In this document: in pieces, positions 20,665-32,082 of the stretch
Layout: every line of letters starts with the position of its first letter
Position numbering within the stretch: the stretch's first letter is position 1
Source of the DNA: Ophiostoma sp. CBS 140.51
Taxonomy: Eukaryota; Ascomycota; Sordariomycetes; Ophiostomatales; Ophiostomataceae
Direction of reading: 5' to 3'
Assembly (NCBI GenBank): GCA_029298735.1
Contig: JANSLP010000105.1
Coordinates: forward strand, 30,800 to 94,799
DNA: 64,000 nucleotides
Notes under the pieces: generated by a model
What the model saw: only the letters and a program-made list of their open reading frames with translations
Database searches by the model: none
Told to the model about the DNA's origin: nothing
Position numbers and translations under genes: made by a program

Positions 20665-22587
20665 TTATCCTCTTTCACCTCCCGACCTGCCATCCATTGA
20701 CATCTCCACTTCTGTCATGACCGGTGTCGCCGTCGGCAGCGCCTCATACCGGTAGCTCCTCCGTGACGGTAGAACTCGGCTGACCGTGGCAGCGACAGAC
20801 GTGACGATGCGACGCACGTGGGCAAAAGTGGCCGCCCGGTAGCGGAAAAGCACAAGATATGCCAGCACACACCCACCAGCGACACCCAGACTGATGTACA
20901 AAGCCAGACGCAAGAGGTGTCCGCGAAGTGTCTCTTTTGGTGGCGGCGCTGCCATGGCGGCCACGACAGTCGTCTCGGTGGTCGACACAGCTTCCGAGTA
21001 GGCCAGAACCTGTCTACTCCGGTCGAGGGCAGCGACACGCACCATCTTTGCTGTGGAAGAGACATCGAGACGGCTCTCAAAGTCATTTTTGACGACGGGC
21101 GATCCGTGGTTCACGAAATCAGAGTTGCCGTCCGCCTTAATCTGCAACTGCCAGCTCCGGACTTCGGTTGCGCCGTTCCAGCTGACATACACGGCCTGCT
21201 CATCAGGACGCATGGCAATGCTCGGAAGAGTCGACGGGCTGCCCACCCAGTGGTGCTTTGCTGTCCGGTAGTTCTTGCACCAGCCAAGAGCCGCAAACCC
21301 GAGCGGACACAGGTGGACATCACACAACGGCGTACCGGTAATGGTGTCAAACTCCGTGTATGCGGGGATATGGCCCCAGCCGACAAGAACCGTGTCCGTG
21401 GCCGGCAGCAGCTGGACCGATCCCTGCGACTGGGCAAGCAGTTTCTGCGGCGCCACATATGCCCGGACGAGCTCCGCTGTGGGCGGTTTGCTGTCCAGCC
21501 CCAGCTTGATACGCATCCCGCGGCTGTACTCAGCCGTCTCGAGCTTGTCGTAAGCACCATTGTCGAACACGGACAGCTCCTGCGTCTCTTCGTGCCAGAC
21601 GGCGTGGTGCTGCCAGTGCGTGTTGGTGGCCTGGCCGTCGGACAAGTCTTTGAACGAGTTCCTGCGTCCGCCGAGCTGCCACAGCACATCGCCCGTGGTG
21701 CCGCTCACACAGATGACGGCGCACATGTACCGCGAGGAGACAATGTAGTCTCCACTGGTGGGCATTTTAGCCACGCTGTTGATGTGGAAGAAGTCAAAAG
21801 CTTTGGCGGCGTGCTTCCCAAACCCCCTCTTTAAGGGGGCAAACGTATCCTCCACAGCAAAATGGTCCGATGCCCGCCACTGAAAAATGAGTTTGCCCGT
21901 GGCAATGTCCACTTCTTGGAACAGGCTGTCAAAGATCCAGCCGGACTGGATGCCGTACTTTTGTGTGAGATCTCGTGGCCTCGTCTGATAGATGGTCATC
22001 AATGCCGTGCCGGCCTCGGTAATGACAAAGTCGTGCAGGTCGCCCAGAAGTTGGGTACCGTCTGCTGTTGGGGCCGGCTTGACTGTGCGGACCACATCGT
22101 ACGACGCGTTCAGCATGTAGTACTGGCCCTCGCCAAAGGTGCCATTGTCCGTGCCGTGCCAAAAGGTCAAGTAATCCTCGCCATTGTACTGCTGCACCTT
22201 AACATCCATCGCCTCGCCCCAGCGGGTGTCCATCCAGACCAAGTGGCCGCGGGTATCGTAGACGATCGGGCCGGGTGCGGTCACGGCCAGGCCGCGGGGG
22301 GCCGCAAAGATGAGGTCTTGTCCGTCGACATTGTCGTCGTCGGTGACAGTTGCCGAACACCGCTTATCATGTTGTAGCAGGTATGGTCGAGGTGGTGATG
22401 CACTGAACGATTCATAATGTTGCTCCGGGTGCAGGCCGTATCGGCCCCAGTCATACCAGAAGGCGTCGTTAGGAGTGCCGAAAAAGGGGCCAGTCGATGA
22501 TGGTGACGATGTCGATGTAGGAGATGCCGTTGACTTTGGCAGTTGGCCAATTGCCTGTAAGACGAGGACTAGCCACCGTAGCTTCAT
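20665..22587 (-). CDS. Arylsulfotransferase (ASST)-like secretory/membrane protein
   Basis: Intronless, 640 residues from the ATG at 22587, chosen because it opens a good signal peptide (MKLRWLVLVLQAIG); the frame continues 40 codons upstream. The body matches the fungal arylsulfotransferase family (PF14269-type) in its beta-propeller segments: GHLVWMDTRWG, LHDFVITEAGTAL, DFFHINSV, DYIVSSRYMCAV, VLWQLGG and the His-rich WQHHAVWHEE. A hydrophobic helix (about 570-590, LALYISLGVAGGCVLAYLVL) followed by Arg residues forms a C-terminal anchor, so the catalytic part should face the lumen or cell exterior. Bacterial ASST moves sulfate between phenols; for the fungal family the reaction is not established. 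A sequence near 385 retains a Cys-rich LCDVHLCPLG patch. No truncation is seen. Confidence 0.85.
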   Translation of the reverse strand: MKLRWLVLVLQAIGQLPKSTASPTSTSSPSSTGPFFGTPNDAFWYDWGRYGLHPEQHYESFSASPPRPYLLQHDKRCSATVTDDDNVDGQDLIFAAPRGLAVTAPGPIVYDTRGHLVWMDTRWGEAMDVKVQQYNGEDYLTFWHGTDNGTFGEGQYYMLNASYDVVRTVKPAPTADGTQLLGDLHDFVITEAGTALMTIYQTRPRDLTQKYGIQSGWIFDSLFQEVDIATGKLIFQWRASDHFAVEDTFAPLKRGFGKHAAKAFDFFHINSVAKMPTSGDYIVSSRYMCAVICVSGTTGDVLWQLGGRRNSFKDLSDGQATNTHWQHHAVWHEETQELSVFDNGAYDKLETAEYSRGMRIKLGLDSKPPTAELVRAYVAPQKLLAQSQGSVQLLPATDTVLVGWGHIPAYTEFDTITGTPLCDVHLCPLGFAALGWCKNYRTAKHHWVGSPSTLPSIAMRPDEQAVYVSWNGATEVRSWQLQIKADGNSDFVNHGSPVVKNDFESRLDVSSTAKMVRVAALDRSRQVLAYSEAVSTTETTVVAAMAAPPPKETLRGHLLRLALYISLGVAGGCVLAYLVLFRYRAATFAHVRRIVTSVAATVSRVLPSRRSYRYEALPTATPVMTEVEMSMDGRSGGERG

Positions 22588-23871
22588 TTTTGTCGATGTG
22601 GAACAAGACATGAATGATGGGACAAGACGAGAAACGTCTGTCAAATCATTTACATCTTCGTGGTTTACTTCGCAGGCCTTTGCATTGGACTTTCCCCCTA
22701 CACCCAACCCAGGCTGTTGTAATCAGTGGTTCGGCAACTCCCTCCCGGCCAGTCAATCTTCTACATATCCTGGACAAGCCCATGTTGTATCGGCAAGCCG
22801 TCTACCCGGTCCGACGTCATGGCCAAAGCCGGAATATTGGCCGTGTAACATGTTATTGGCGGATAGGAATCAACGAGAGCTAGTTCATCTGTCATAAAGT
22901 GCTGTCGAGGAGTACGACGCACGTCGCAGCAAAGTGGCTTGTTTTGTTGATGGTAATTTTGACAAGCGAGAAGCAGTTTTCAGCACGGAGAATATCGCCG
23001 TAGTGGGTGCCGTGGCTGACGCGTACAACGACTTACAAAACCTGGTCAAGTTCGTGGTGCAGCACAATGGTCGTGGGTAGCGCGTACTTGAAGCGCCGGC
23101 CCGTCATAGTGGTACGTATGCCTTTTTCCACATCTCTCCACACAGGGGAAAGAGGGGGAAGAGACAGCGACGATGGAATCAACGACGACGTATTCTATGA
23201 TTATAAAGAAGGGGTTGATTTTCGACTTCAAAGATCAGGAAAAAGAGAAAAGAGTGAAATGTATGTAAATTTTGATTTTCAAGTTAACAGCTGAAATTTC
23301 TATCAACGAGCTTTGACATATCAGCCCAATATACAAACCGAAAAACCTCGCTGGGAATTTCCTTCTTTGGACGTCCACCTGTGCCGTCCCTGCTCCAACC
23401 TGCTTAGTGGATGTGCAATCGTGTGCTCCCCTGTGCCACGTTCGTAACACTGGCGGTCTAACAGACTGCCGATGTTTGGGCCTGGTTTACACGAACCGTG
23501 GGCGCCACAGCGCCTTTTTGCCCGACACTTGCGTGGCGCGGATCTGATCGTCGCCGCCCAGCCTCACCACAAGCCACGTCTGTCAATAAATCTATTCCCT
23601 ACCGCAAAGAGCCGGCGCCTAGAATACTAAGGGGATGTATATATTAGGTTTGAAATTTAGACTTATAGACGTACATTCGTTTTATTCTTCATCTGATTAT
23701 ATTAGCCCAGACGTCATACCTCCGTACCTGTCCTCGACCAAAGAAATGCAATGGATCCTTCTCCATCCCATCGTCAGGTCTGAACGACGGTGTGCTTGCG
23801 GTGGAGACTGCCGACACAACTCGAGCAATTTTGGATGAGAAGGGATGCTTTGTGAATATATGGACTACGTT
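22588..23871. other. Intergenic, with a short protein-like relic
   Basis: About 1.3 kb between two minus-strand genes. Apart from the relic listed at 22,898-23,080, no gene was found. The left part is the likely promoter of the arylsulfotransferase-like gene. Confidence 0.55.
22898..23080 (+). pseudogene. Short orphan coding relic, unknown family
   Basis: A 60-codon plus-strand frame bounded by TAA (22,895) and TAG (23,078) reads like ordinary globular protein: it contains KVACFVDGNFDKREAVF and VGAVADAYNDLQNLVKFV with balanced composition. It has no ATG at its beginning and no splice partner was found, so it is more likely the remnant of an exon than a gene. The family is not recognised. Confidence 0.35.
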
Positions 23872-26156
23872 TTAAAGAACAACGAATATAGGACCTTCTT
23901 CCATGCTGACTGCTGCCGCAATGCAGCACGGAATGCACTCTCGCCCTCTTAGGATAATCGGAGCGAAGGCATCACCGCTGTTAACGAGCAGACCAACACA
24001 GCGTGCAAGGCTATTACCAGCCAGCCTTAAAATATTAATCGTATCCTGCGGAGGCGGTGTTCGCAGCTGAGCCTCTCCATCCACCACAAAGATGCGGTCG
24101 AATGGAGGATCAAGCTGGGGACAGTTCTGATGACGGCAGTAGACTAATCCCGAACTGAGAGCGATTTCTCGAAAAAGCATGTACGGCCCAACAAGGCACC
24201 TGCCGCGCGCACAGGAGAAGCAAATTTCAACAAGCAGACCTTCGGGTGACTCTTGAACGACGACACCGGCCGTGAGATCCGTGCTGCCCGTATTTGCTGC
24301 TAGGTCACCCCAAAAGTTGTCAACGACCTCGGAGACTCGGCGTAGTACGTCTGGCGATATTCTATTGGTATCCTGAACGAAGCATTGGCGACAGAAAAGC
24401 CAAAGAAACCAGTTATACTCCTCGCACGGTTGTCCAAGATATGAGAGTACGCCCGGCCTTCTCTAGTCTCAATGCGGCCTGGTACCACATGCAACAACGT
24501 CGCCATCTCGGGACGGTCCATGCCAGGGCGGCCTATCTCGGGTGGGTCGGTCACGCCGGTCAATATGCCGAGATAGAAGCACAAGCCTCCTCTGCAAGTT
24601 GCCGAGAATGCTGTCGTCGTTTGCTCATACAAGTCGGTCGTGAAGAGAAACTGGGCAGTGTGATATACCGAAGCCATGTTCAGAACCGACACAAGATCCT
24701 CAATGGTTCTCGCAGCTCCATTATGGTGGCCTCGGTGCAGACCTCTAAAATCAACCATTTGGCCGTAGTTTCCACCAGCTGAAACAAATTCATAGATGAA
24801 CTGTAGCCCGAAGCGGTAGGGATTCAATTCGACCGAGATTTTGAGTCCGGACAGATTCCAGATCAGAAAGATGATAGTTTCTGCGAGTGTTGCAAGGCAG
24901 TGCGAGTGATTAATCGTACGGTCGGCATGGCATTGTGTCGTTAAGTGCTGCAATTGGCGGTTGTATTCGGCTGCAGCCTCATCGAGTGATAGGGATGAAG
25001 CCGCTTGTACACCGACCTCTTCTTGGAGCGCACCAATATCTGGAAACCACGCAGCGGCAGACAGGATAAAACCTTGGCCGCGCTGGCCAGGCTGGTAGGC
25101 AAACCACCTCTGTCGCTGTTTGAAGTTGAATATGCCGCTTGGCTCCGCCATAGAGAGGCCTTCAAACACTCGGGCGCTCAACCCGATTAGTCGACCCAAG
25201 TTACAGTCGTTGCTAAGCAGCCGGTCAGCCGAAACTCCGAAAATAGAGCGGAGGCAATCCTTCCACGGAACGGTGCCCGACATAACCGTGTCGTACTCGT
25301 TTTCCGGGGTTGTGAACAAATAGGTGATGGTTGGGATGAAGTAAGTCGAGTGGCTGACTTGAACGTGGTTTGATGGTTGTTCACCATAGATCACCCGGAC
25401 CCGGATATTCTCCTCGCGGTCGGCGGATGTGTATACCACCTCGCCTTTGGTATTTTGAATCTCGACATCGATGCCTAGAAACCGGTACCCGAAGGCCGCA
25501 ATCCAGCCGCAGGACCGCCCGCCCACCAACGTAATTGAATCCAAAGACCCTGAGGAGAGACGACTAACGGCATGGAGGGCTTTGGCAACATCCTTGTACT
25601 CCTCCCTGGAGTCGTATCTCCACTCACGGCCGTAATGCGACATAAATTGCCCTGCAATGGAAGCAAAGTTTGTAGACTTCAGGGCCCCGGAGCATGTCGC
25701 CACAAAGTTCATCCATTGCTGTGGGGACGGGCACAGTTCGCCCGGTGCACCGCATACAGTTGAGAGCTCCATGAGGATTGAGGCGCACGCCTTCGGCGGA
25801 TGTAGCTCGGAAAGGCACCCACATAAAGCGATGGAGGCCAGCCCTTCCCTGGTGTCTCCCAAGTGGCGAATGATATGCTTGATACCAAACCCAAAATAGA
25901 TCGCATTTCCAAGACCAGAATAACTCGCCAGATTTTGAAGGGCATCTGTGAGGCGTGAATGGCCGTCCTTGGACAGATGGAATTTCGAGGCTACCTTCTG
26001 GGCAACCAAGATGGTGAGGGGAGAAATATCGGCGCCAGCAAGTCGTGCCAGGATGGGAACTGGAAAGGAGATGGTTGTTGTGGCAAGCCTAACCCAGTCG
26101 ATGGATCCCTGCTGCACGAACTGGTTGCTAGAGTCGCTCGTCGGCTCAAGCGCCAT
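23872..26156 (-). CDS. Large protein of unknown function, frame break near 24,460-24,555 (intron or frameshift)
   Basis: The start ATG is 26156 (opening MALEPTSD). The first frame runs to a TAG at 24300-24302, but its last 50 codons lose protein character, while a second frame becomes coherent from 24462 (segment CEEYNWFLWLFCRQCF and onward) to a TAA at 23872. A 92 nt intron 24554-24463 (weak donor gtgacc, acceptor actag) would join them into 730 residues; otherwise a small deletion has broken the gene. The N-terminal half is hydrophobic and helical (ATTTISFPVPILARLAGAD, SILMELSTVCG). The central part has a beta-rich domain with VGGRSCGWIAAFGYRFLG. No signal peptide is evident and no catalytic motif known to me is present. 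The family is unknown to me; its length and regular composition indicate a real gene or a very recent pseudogene. Confidence 0.65.
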
Positions 26157-27675
26157 GTTTAAAAAGTCGAGCACCGATGCAGGCCAAATGTCTTCGCCGG
26201 GATGAAATCGAAAAAAAGAAAGGACGTAGGGTTTGCTATGGTGAGCATCCCCGTGTCGTAGTGTCAATCGAGGCTCATTCAAAGGAGCGCTTGGGTTGCG
26301 CTGTGATGATCGAATTGGGCAGCAACAGCGGGTTGGCTAGGTCGTACATCAATAGACACGCAAAGCGAAAACATATACAACTCCAAAATCTATGACAAGG
26401 TACAGCCAATTACATATAAACTCGCTTATTATTGTTCGAAGTCATGTAGCCACGTCTGAGGTCCCCCGCCCTCTCTACCGAATCATCTGGCAGAGTTGCC
26501 GTTGGGCATTGGCACTGCGGCGCAACACGCCGCCCGAGGCAGGGCCCTCGTAAGTGACGGACCAGCCGGGCGATGAATTTCGGGGCACCCTGAGTCCTGG
26601 AAGATTTTGGCTGTTAAGTTGATGATCATTCCATCAGGGCGCAGAGAAGAGAGAGGGAGATTGCCTTCTTATGTGCACGAAGGTGGATGTGGATTAACTG
26701 CTTCCAACACCAAGTGCGGTCGTGGGACGGCACCCCAACATAGGTTCTTCGCATCGCCCCTTACTCGCCATTATGCAGCGTTCATATTGGTCATATAGCT
26801 GTTTCTTTAGCCCTAAACGCGATACTGTCAAGACAGCCAAACGTGGAATTCCGTTGCCTGTACCATGTACCAAGAGTCGCTAGGCTACCTGGAGGAAGAT
26901 TAAGTGTAGTAAAAGTCCGTACTCTGTATACGAAAGGTCGTCTCATAGAACGAAACAACCCAAGAATACAGAAAAAGTGCGAGGGCGAGGCTTTCGTATG
27001 GTGTCTTCGTTAGGATTTCGTCGCACCACCCTGACATCAACGTTATCCCCCCGGGCGCCTGATGCCACTCTAGTTTCGGACTGCTAACCCCACCACACTA
27101 GATAGCGTGTGAGAAAAGCAATCTGTCACCAGGTTCGTGAGTCGGACATTTAGTGAGAGCACCAACGAGACTCCATAACTAACAACACTTCGAAGATCTC
27201 TTGGCAATCCGACGACAAGTGCCCGGTAATGCAGTGGGTAGCGAAACACTTAATTTTTTGCAGTCGTAGTACGGAGTAATACGGAGTACCGCGACTTTAA
27301 TTAGTCTTTAATATTGCTCGGCAGGGTAATTACATGGTTTTGTAGCAAAAATTGAACCCCGTCCCAGAAGGCCCATCAGCTTCCAGGCCCTCCACTTAGC
27401 TTGGGTATTACTCCGTAGTGAGTACTTGTACAAGTCCGAACAGCGGAGAGAGATGAAGCCACCTCCACCATCTGCTAACACGAAAAGGGCTTCTGTTGTA
27501 AATTTTGTCGTGAGCCAACTCTGCTGGTTATTTTGAGAAATACACTGCCCTGGACAATTATTCGTCCTCGCCACCTGTACAGGCGGCCCACAAAAATGTT
27601 CGTCACCCCATACCATTTTGGGTGCCTAATTTCTTGGTCGCATTCGAGGCTTCTTTCATCAACGACATCGCAACC
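26157..27675. other. Intergenic region with TACGGAGTA motifs
   Basis: About 1.5 kb of divergent promoter space between the unknown gene (minus) and the ankyrin gene (plus). It carries three exact copies of the 9-mer TACGGAGTA/TACTCCGTA at 27,270, 27,280 and 27,409, two of them 1 bp apart. No gene was supported. Confidence 0.6.
27270..27288. repeat. Direct repeat TACGGAGTA-A-TACGGAGTA
   Basis: Two adjacent perfect copies of TACGGAGTA separated by one base, about 390 bp upstream of the ankyrin gene start. An inverted copy lies at 27,409-27,417. Further exact copies occur at 20,517 and 34,015. Confidence 0.9.
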
Positions 27676-28656
27676 ATGGAAGAGACGACCCGCACTACAC
27701 ACATACTGCCACGACCGGCAAATGCTACAGGAACTTCCCGCCGCGTCAAAGCTACTCAAGAAGGCTGGTATTTTCCAGAGAGCCGCGTCAACGGCAGGTA
27801 CAAGAATGAGATGATGAACTGCCTTAGCGAGGCTCTCGCGGAGAACAATCTTGATGCCGTTGACGACCTGGTTTCCGAGTACCTGGCCAGAGGCCCATTT
27901 TCCGGCCCGAGAGCACGGGACATCCACACGCTGGCGCCGATTATGGATGATGCTGTGACCGCCGACAATGCCGATTTTGCCGAGAAGTTACTGCGGCGCG
28001 GCCTATTCTTTCACGACTCCTATGTCCGGACGGCCTTGGATGCACACGCCATGCGCTGTATGACGCTGTTTCTCGATTTGGGCTTCGATCTCAATAAACC
28101 ACATGGTGTGTCCCAGATGCCGATATGGGGGGTGTCCACAGGGGCCATCACCGACCGTGCCCTGCTGTTTTGGTTGCTCGACCACGGCGCCGACCCAAAC
28201 GTCGACACAAAGTGGGACAGCACAACGCCCGCGTCGCACATAGTCAAATGTGCATCACCAGATCTCGTGCGCGATCTCTTGGACGACCCGCGCCACCCCG
28301 TTGACGTCACCAAGGGTGATCTGCTGCACCACGCGCTCAGCCGCAAGACTGACGACGTCGTGCCTGTCCTCGGCCTGCTGCTCGACCACGGCGCACCGAT
28401 CAACGTCGGCCTCTATTCGCACCATCTAGGCGCACAGAACATGTACTTTTTTATGCCACGGGGGCCCCCCCTGCACAAAGCAGCGGAAGAGGGCAAGCTC
28501 GAAGCCGTGCAGTATTTACTCGCCCGGCACGCCGACGTCTCTATCCGCGACACACAGGGCAAGACGGCGTTACACTATGCGCAGACAGAAGGGCACGATG
28601 ACATCGTCGAGGTCCTGCAAAAGGCCATGGCCGAGTCCAAAGCGCAGCACTTGTAA
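27676..28656 (+). CDS. Ankyrin repeat protein
   Basis: Intronless, 326 residues; the start at 27676 has a strong context (CAACCATGG). Ankyrin-type helix-turn-helix units can be followed from about residue 45: EALAENNLDAVDDLVSEYL, AVTADNADFAEKLLRRGL, LFWLLDHGADPNVDTKW, DVVPVLGLLLDHGAPINVG, then the two clearest repeats PLHKAAEEGKLEAVQYLLAR HADVSIRDTQ and GKTALHYAQTEGHDDIVEVL. The repeats in the first half are divergent. There is no signal peptide, transmembrane segment or added catalytic domain. The role is presumably protein binding in the cytosol or nucleus; fungal ankyrin proteins of this size are usually uncharacterised. It is divergent from the large unknown gene. Confidence 0.9.
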   Translation: MEETTRTTHILPRPANATGTSRRVKATQEGWYFPESRVNGRYKNEMMNCLSEALAENNLDAVDDLVSEYLARGPFSGPRARDIHTLAPIMDDAVTADNADFAEKLLRRGLFFHDSYVRTALDAHAMRCMTLFLDLGFDLNKPHGVSQMPIWGVSTGAITDRALLFWLLDHGADPNVDTKWDSTTPASHIVKCASPDLVRDLLDDPRHPVDVTKGDLLHHALSRKTDDVVPVLGLLLDHGAPINVGLYSHHLGAQNMYFFMPRGPPLHKAAEEGKLEAVQYLLARHADVSIRDTQGKTALHYAQTEGHDDIVEVLQKAMAESKAQHL

Positions 28657-30565
28657 AGGTGTGGGGAGTGACATGATGGAATGTGGATACCCAGGCGTGT
28701 ATGACGGACCGTGTAGGTTATGATATAATGGACAATGAAAACAAGTACAGCATGCGTTTTGACTCGTTTGGATTTTAATTTTGCATTTGGATCTTAGCTA
28801 TTATTTGAATTTCTCATATTGTTTATTCCTGACACCTGGAAACTGTGCATTGTCCGAAGTGAAGCATGTGGTTTCTGTTTTAATAAAGAACACACTGTTG
28901 TGGCCGCCACTGTGGGCGGTCGTCCCAATCGGGAAATATGGGGCCGCAATTCGTTACTGATTGGCCCGCTCTCGCAGCCTCCTTGACGACCGCATATAAA
29001 TACAGCCCTTCTTTCTCGACGTCTCTCTCTTGTACTCTTGACTTCTCTCCCTTCTTTTCATTTTCTTCTTTTCTCCGGAGTTTTCGTGGCAGTGCTCTGA
29101 TTCATTGTCCAATCCCTGTCTGTGCCGCCTCTTGCCTCCTCCTTTTTCCTTCTGCACTTGTTACTACGAGGATCCTTGCGTGGCCCCTCTCCCCCTATTT
29201 ATCACACTCGTCACCCTGATGTCGCTCCTGGAGCGCTTTTTTTCTTATTGCTCGCTATGGAACTTTCCCACCCTCTCCCGCCTACACTCGAATGTAGGCT
29301 TATTGTTCTTTCTTCCCGATAGCAAAATAATTCTTACAGCGCAACGTTGGTTTGTTTAGCCCTTGGGCCACGTTCCTCTTCGTCTACGAGGTACACTCTA
29401 CACTCCCTTGGCCCTGTATAAGCCGTGACCAATTTGGGCACAAGAACTGGTGGCATTGCTAGTGCAAAGACATCAAGAGGCCTCCATATCTTCGCCCGCT
29501 CTTTCCATGGCTCGGCTACAGGATTCTGTCGACGTACCAGACACCTCCTTGGTTGGAGTCGGACCGATTGCAGATATAATTGCGACAACATCTGCGGAAA
29601 AAAGGTCCTGCATGAGACAGGATGCGATTTTGATTCGATAGCCATTTCTTGCCTGATTCGCGAGTAGTAGATCAGGCTACAGCAGTGAGTACTCCTAGAT
29701 TCTTTTTGATTCTACACGGCACAAAACGGGACGTCGAAAAGAGGCGCATCTTAGGATGACGTGGCCTTTCCAAAGGATTGCTGTTGGCTCAAGACGAACT
29801 TTGTTTTAGTCATGATGCATTAACGACGGATGTACACCCCTGCCAGATATCGAGCAATCCATGGGCCTATTCGGTCAATGGGCAGACACGAACTTAGGCA
29901 GGGAGCCTAACGAGCCGAGATAACGGCACAAGCGAGTGCGAGGATATTTCTCAGCATAGCGAGGAATAAGGCGGATCCGACGAGATGCTGTGGCCTCTAG
30001 CTTTGCTAGTGTGCTGGGCAATTTAGGCGGAGATATTCCACCATAAGACGAATGGCATGATGGCGAGTGGGTGGGCGCATGACAATGACGACGGCAAGAA
30101 ATCAACACAGCCTCTATCATACCAGCTAGGCTGCCATCGGCGGAGACGCTGCGGTCTTTATGTCGTGCTGCCAGAGATGTGATCCGCAGGCAACGGTGGC
30201 CTCTACGAGAGCCATCCATCCTGGCTGTTTCGTGTCTGTCTCGACAGTTGCATAATTCTTGCTATCTTCCTGTACTGTGGACGTTTCTCGGCGGAACAAG
30301 CGGCAAGTCGACAATACGACAGGACAGACACAATGTCGCGGCGTGAGGGGGTGGTTCGATGCAAGGATACAAGGACACAAGCACACAAGCACAAGCATAC
30401 TGACCGGGCCGAAATACAACGTCGGGCACTTGTCCAATGCAGCCATTCCCGTATCTGCACCATGCAGTGCTGCCTGCCATGCCGCTGCCGTGATGGAGAC
30501 AGGTAGCGTTCCGTAGGCCGTCAACCACCCGGTATCGACCAAAAAGGCCACTCGTATTCAACGAT
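28657..30565. other. Gene-poor region of 1.9 kb
   Basis: No convincing gene. A TATA box and CT-rich tract at 28,995 onward suggest an unassigned plus-strand transcript; the only ATG frame behind it (29,218-29,358, 46 codons) is hydrophobic and unrecognised. Frames at 29,334-29,645 and 29,875-30,219 on minus have poor protein character. Confidence 0.5.
28995..29075 (+). promoter_or_regulatory. TATA box followed by pyrimidine-rich tract
   Basis: TATAAATA at 28,995-29,002 is followed about 20 bp later by a long CT-rich stretch, the usual layout of strong fungal core promoters with a CT-rich start region. No protein gene follows clearly, so the promoter may serve a non-coding RNA or a missed small gene, or be a relic. 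Confidence 0.45.
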
Positions 30566-31341
30566 TCAAAGCGGCATACCTCCTACGTCCCTCCAGTCCA
30601 TCAACACCAACAGGCCCCGTGCACCAACAATCGCGACAACGTGCCCATGCACCGTCGATGCGGTTGGATCAACGAGCCAGGCGCCAAGGAGGCCGGTGTC
30701 GGCGGCTGGGGGTCAGCAGACAGAACGGAAAACGACGACGGGAAAGATGAAAAAGACTCACCAGTTGGTCCTTGGAGGGAAAAGGCCGGAACGGACGAGA
30801 ACTCGGTGCGTGGTGCCACCTGCAGCCAGCCACTGGTCTGGGCAGGCACGCACACGGGGTGCGGGGTTGTACTAGTGAGGATCGTGGCCTCCTTGACCTC
30901 GTTGTTCAGCGGTGCAACAGTATGGTTGGCGGGGAGGGCGGGATCCGTCAGACCGCCTGCCGGCAACCGCAGCAGGGTGCTCGCGAGCTTGAACGCAAAC
31001 TCCTCTCCATTGCCGCCCTCGCCCCTCCACACCAGCGCCTGCTTGCCGGCGTCCGTCTGGAAAAAGTGCAGCACGGCCTGCTCGGTGGCTGCGTCGGCAC
31101 TGCCCACCATCCACACCCAGTTGACCGACGCCTGTGACGACTCTACGCCGGGCAGCGCGGGCAGCTCGAGTCGTTCGAGGGTGATGGCGATGCCCGACAC
31201 AGGGCCTTGCAGCTCGTCCACGACAAAGGCCAGCAGTGCGTGGCCGTGCTGGCGGATCTGGCGGTGGAAGCGCTGGTGGATGTCGCGGATGTCCGGCACA
31301 ACGCCGGACGGCTCGGGGTTCTCGGGGTTCTCTGGGTCCAT
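30566..31341 (-). CDS. Small cytosolic protein of unknown function, two exons
   Basis: Exon 1 31341-30762, exon 2 30705-30566; 56 nt intron with donor gtgagt and acceptor ccccag. The splice replaces a low-complexity read-through by a compact beta-rich C terminus (GLLGAWLVDPTASTVHGHVV, then LLVLMDWRDVGGMPL), strong support for the model. The product is 239 residues. The N terminus is acidic and Pro-rich, with a helix at about 13-42 and a conserved-looking SVNWVWMVGSADAA segment near 75. No signal peptide or membrane helix. I do not recognise the family. Upstream lies a GTGCAGTC-rich repeat. Confidence 0.75.
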
Positions 31342-31430
31342 TTGGAATCTGGTCGGTTGCTTTGGTCGAGGAGAGGGGAGAGGGGAGCGTCGTCTGTTGG
31401 ATGTTGGAATAGGCAGGTGGGCAGTCGGTC

Positions 31431-31472
31431 GTGTAGTGCAGTCGTGCAGTGCAGTCGTGCAGTCGTGCGCGC
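31431..31472. repeat. GTGCAGTC short repeat
   Basis: The octamer-like unit GTGCAGTC/GTCGTGCA occurs about four times in 42 bp, about 100 bp upstream of the minus-strand gene that starts at 31341. Confidence 0.75.
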
Positions 31473-32082
31473 GTATTTATTTGGCCAGGTTGGAGAGGCT
31501 GGCGATGCAGCATCAGTCGACGCTGAATCATGGAAAGACGCTGCGGGCAGCGGGGTAAAGGCGTCCAGAACAGGCAGCAGCTCCGTGCCGTCGTATGTCT
31601 AACGGCGGCGACAGGCGTTGGACCAGCGTTGGACCAGCCTGTGGTAGGATTGGACCGGAAGCCGGCACGTGTGACGAGCGTTCGGGGACGGGAATTGCCG
31701 CTTTTGGCAAGCGACCGTTGCAGCGGCCCGTCAAATATGTTTATGCCGTGGGGAGTGTGCACACCAAACTAGAAGACGGAAGACGAGGATAAAAAGGGAA
31801 AACCAGAAATGAAAAGACGAGAAGTGTACTTTAAGGGAGTAAAGTACTTTATAACGATTTACTCCGACTATAAAAACCTTGTATACTTCGTTAATAATGA
31901 AACGGGGCGGAGAGTCGTGCCCTCTCTCTCTCTCTGTACAATGCCCAAAACCAAAAGGTGTTGTGTTTGCTGAATGAGAAAGAAGGAGCGCGCCACTCAC
32001 ACTCTGTTTTGATGGCAGGTGTGTTTGGCAACGAATGTATCCTAGAGTCAGTAAAAGCTTCCATTCTCCTCTCACCTTCACA

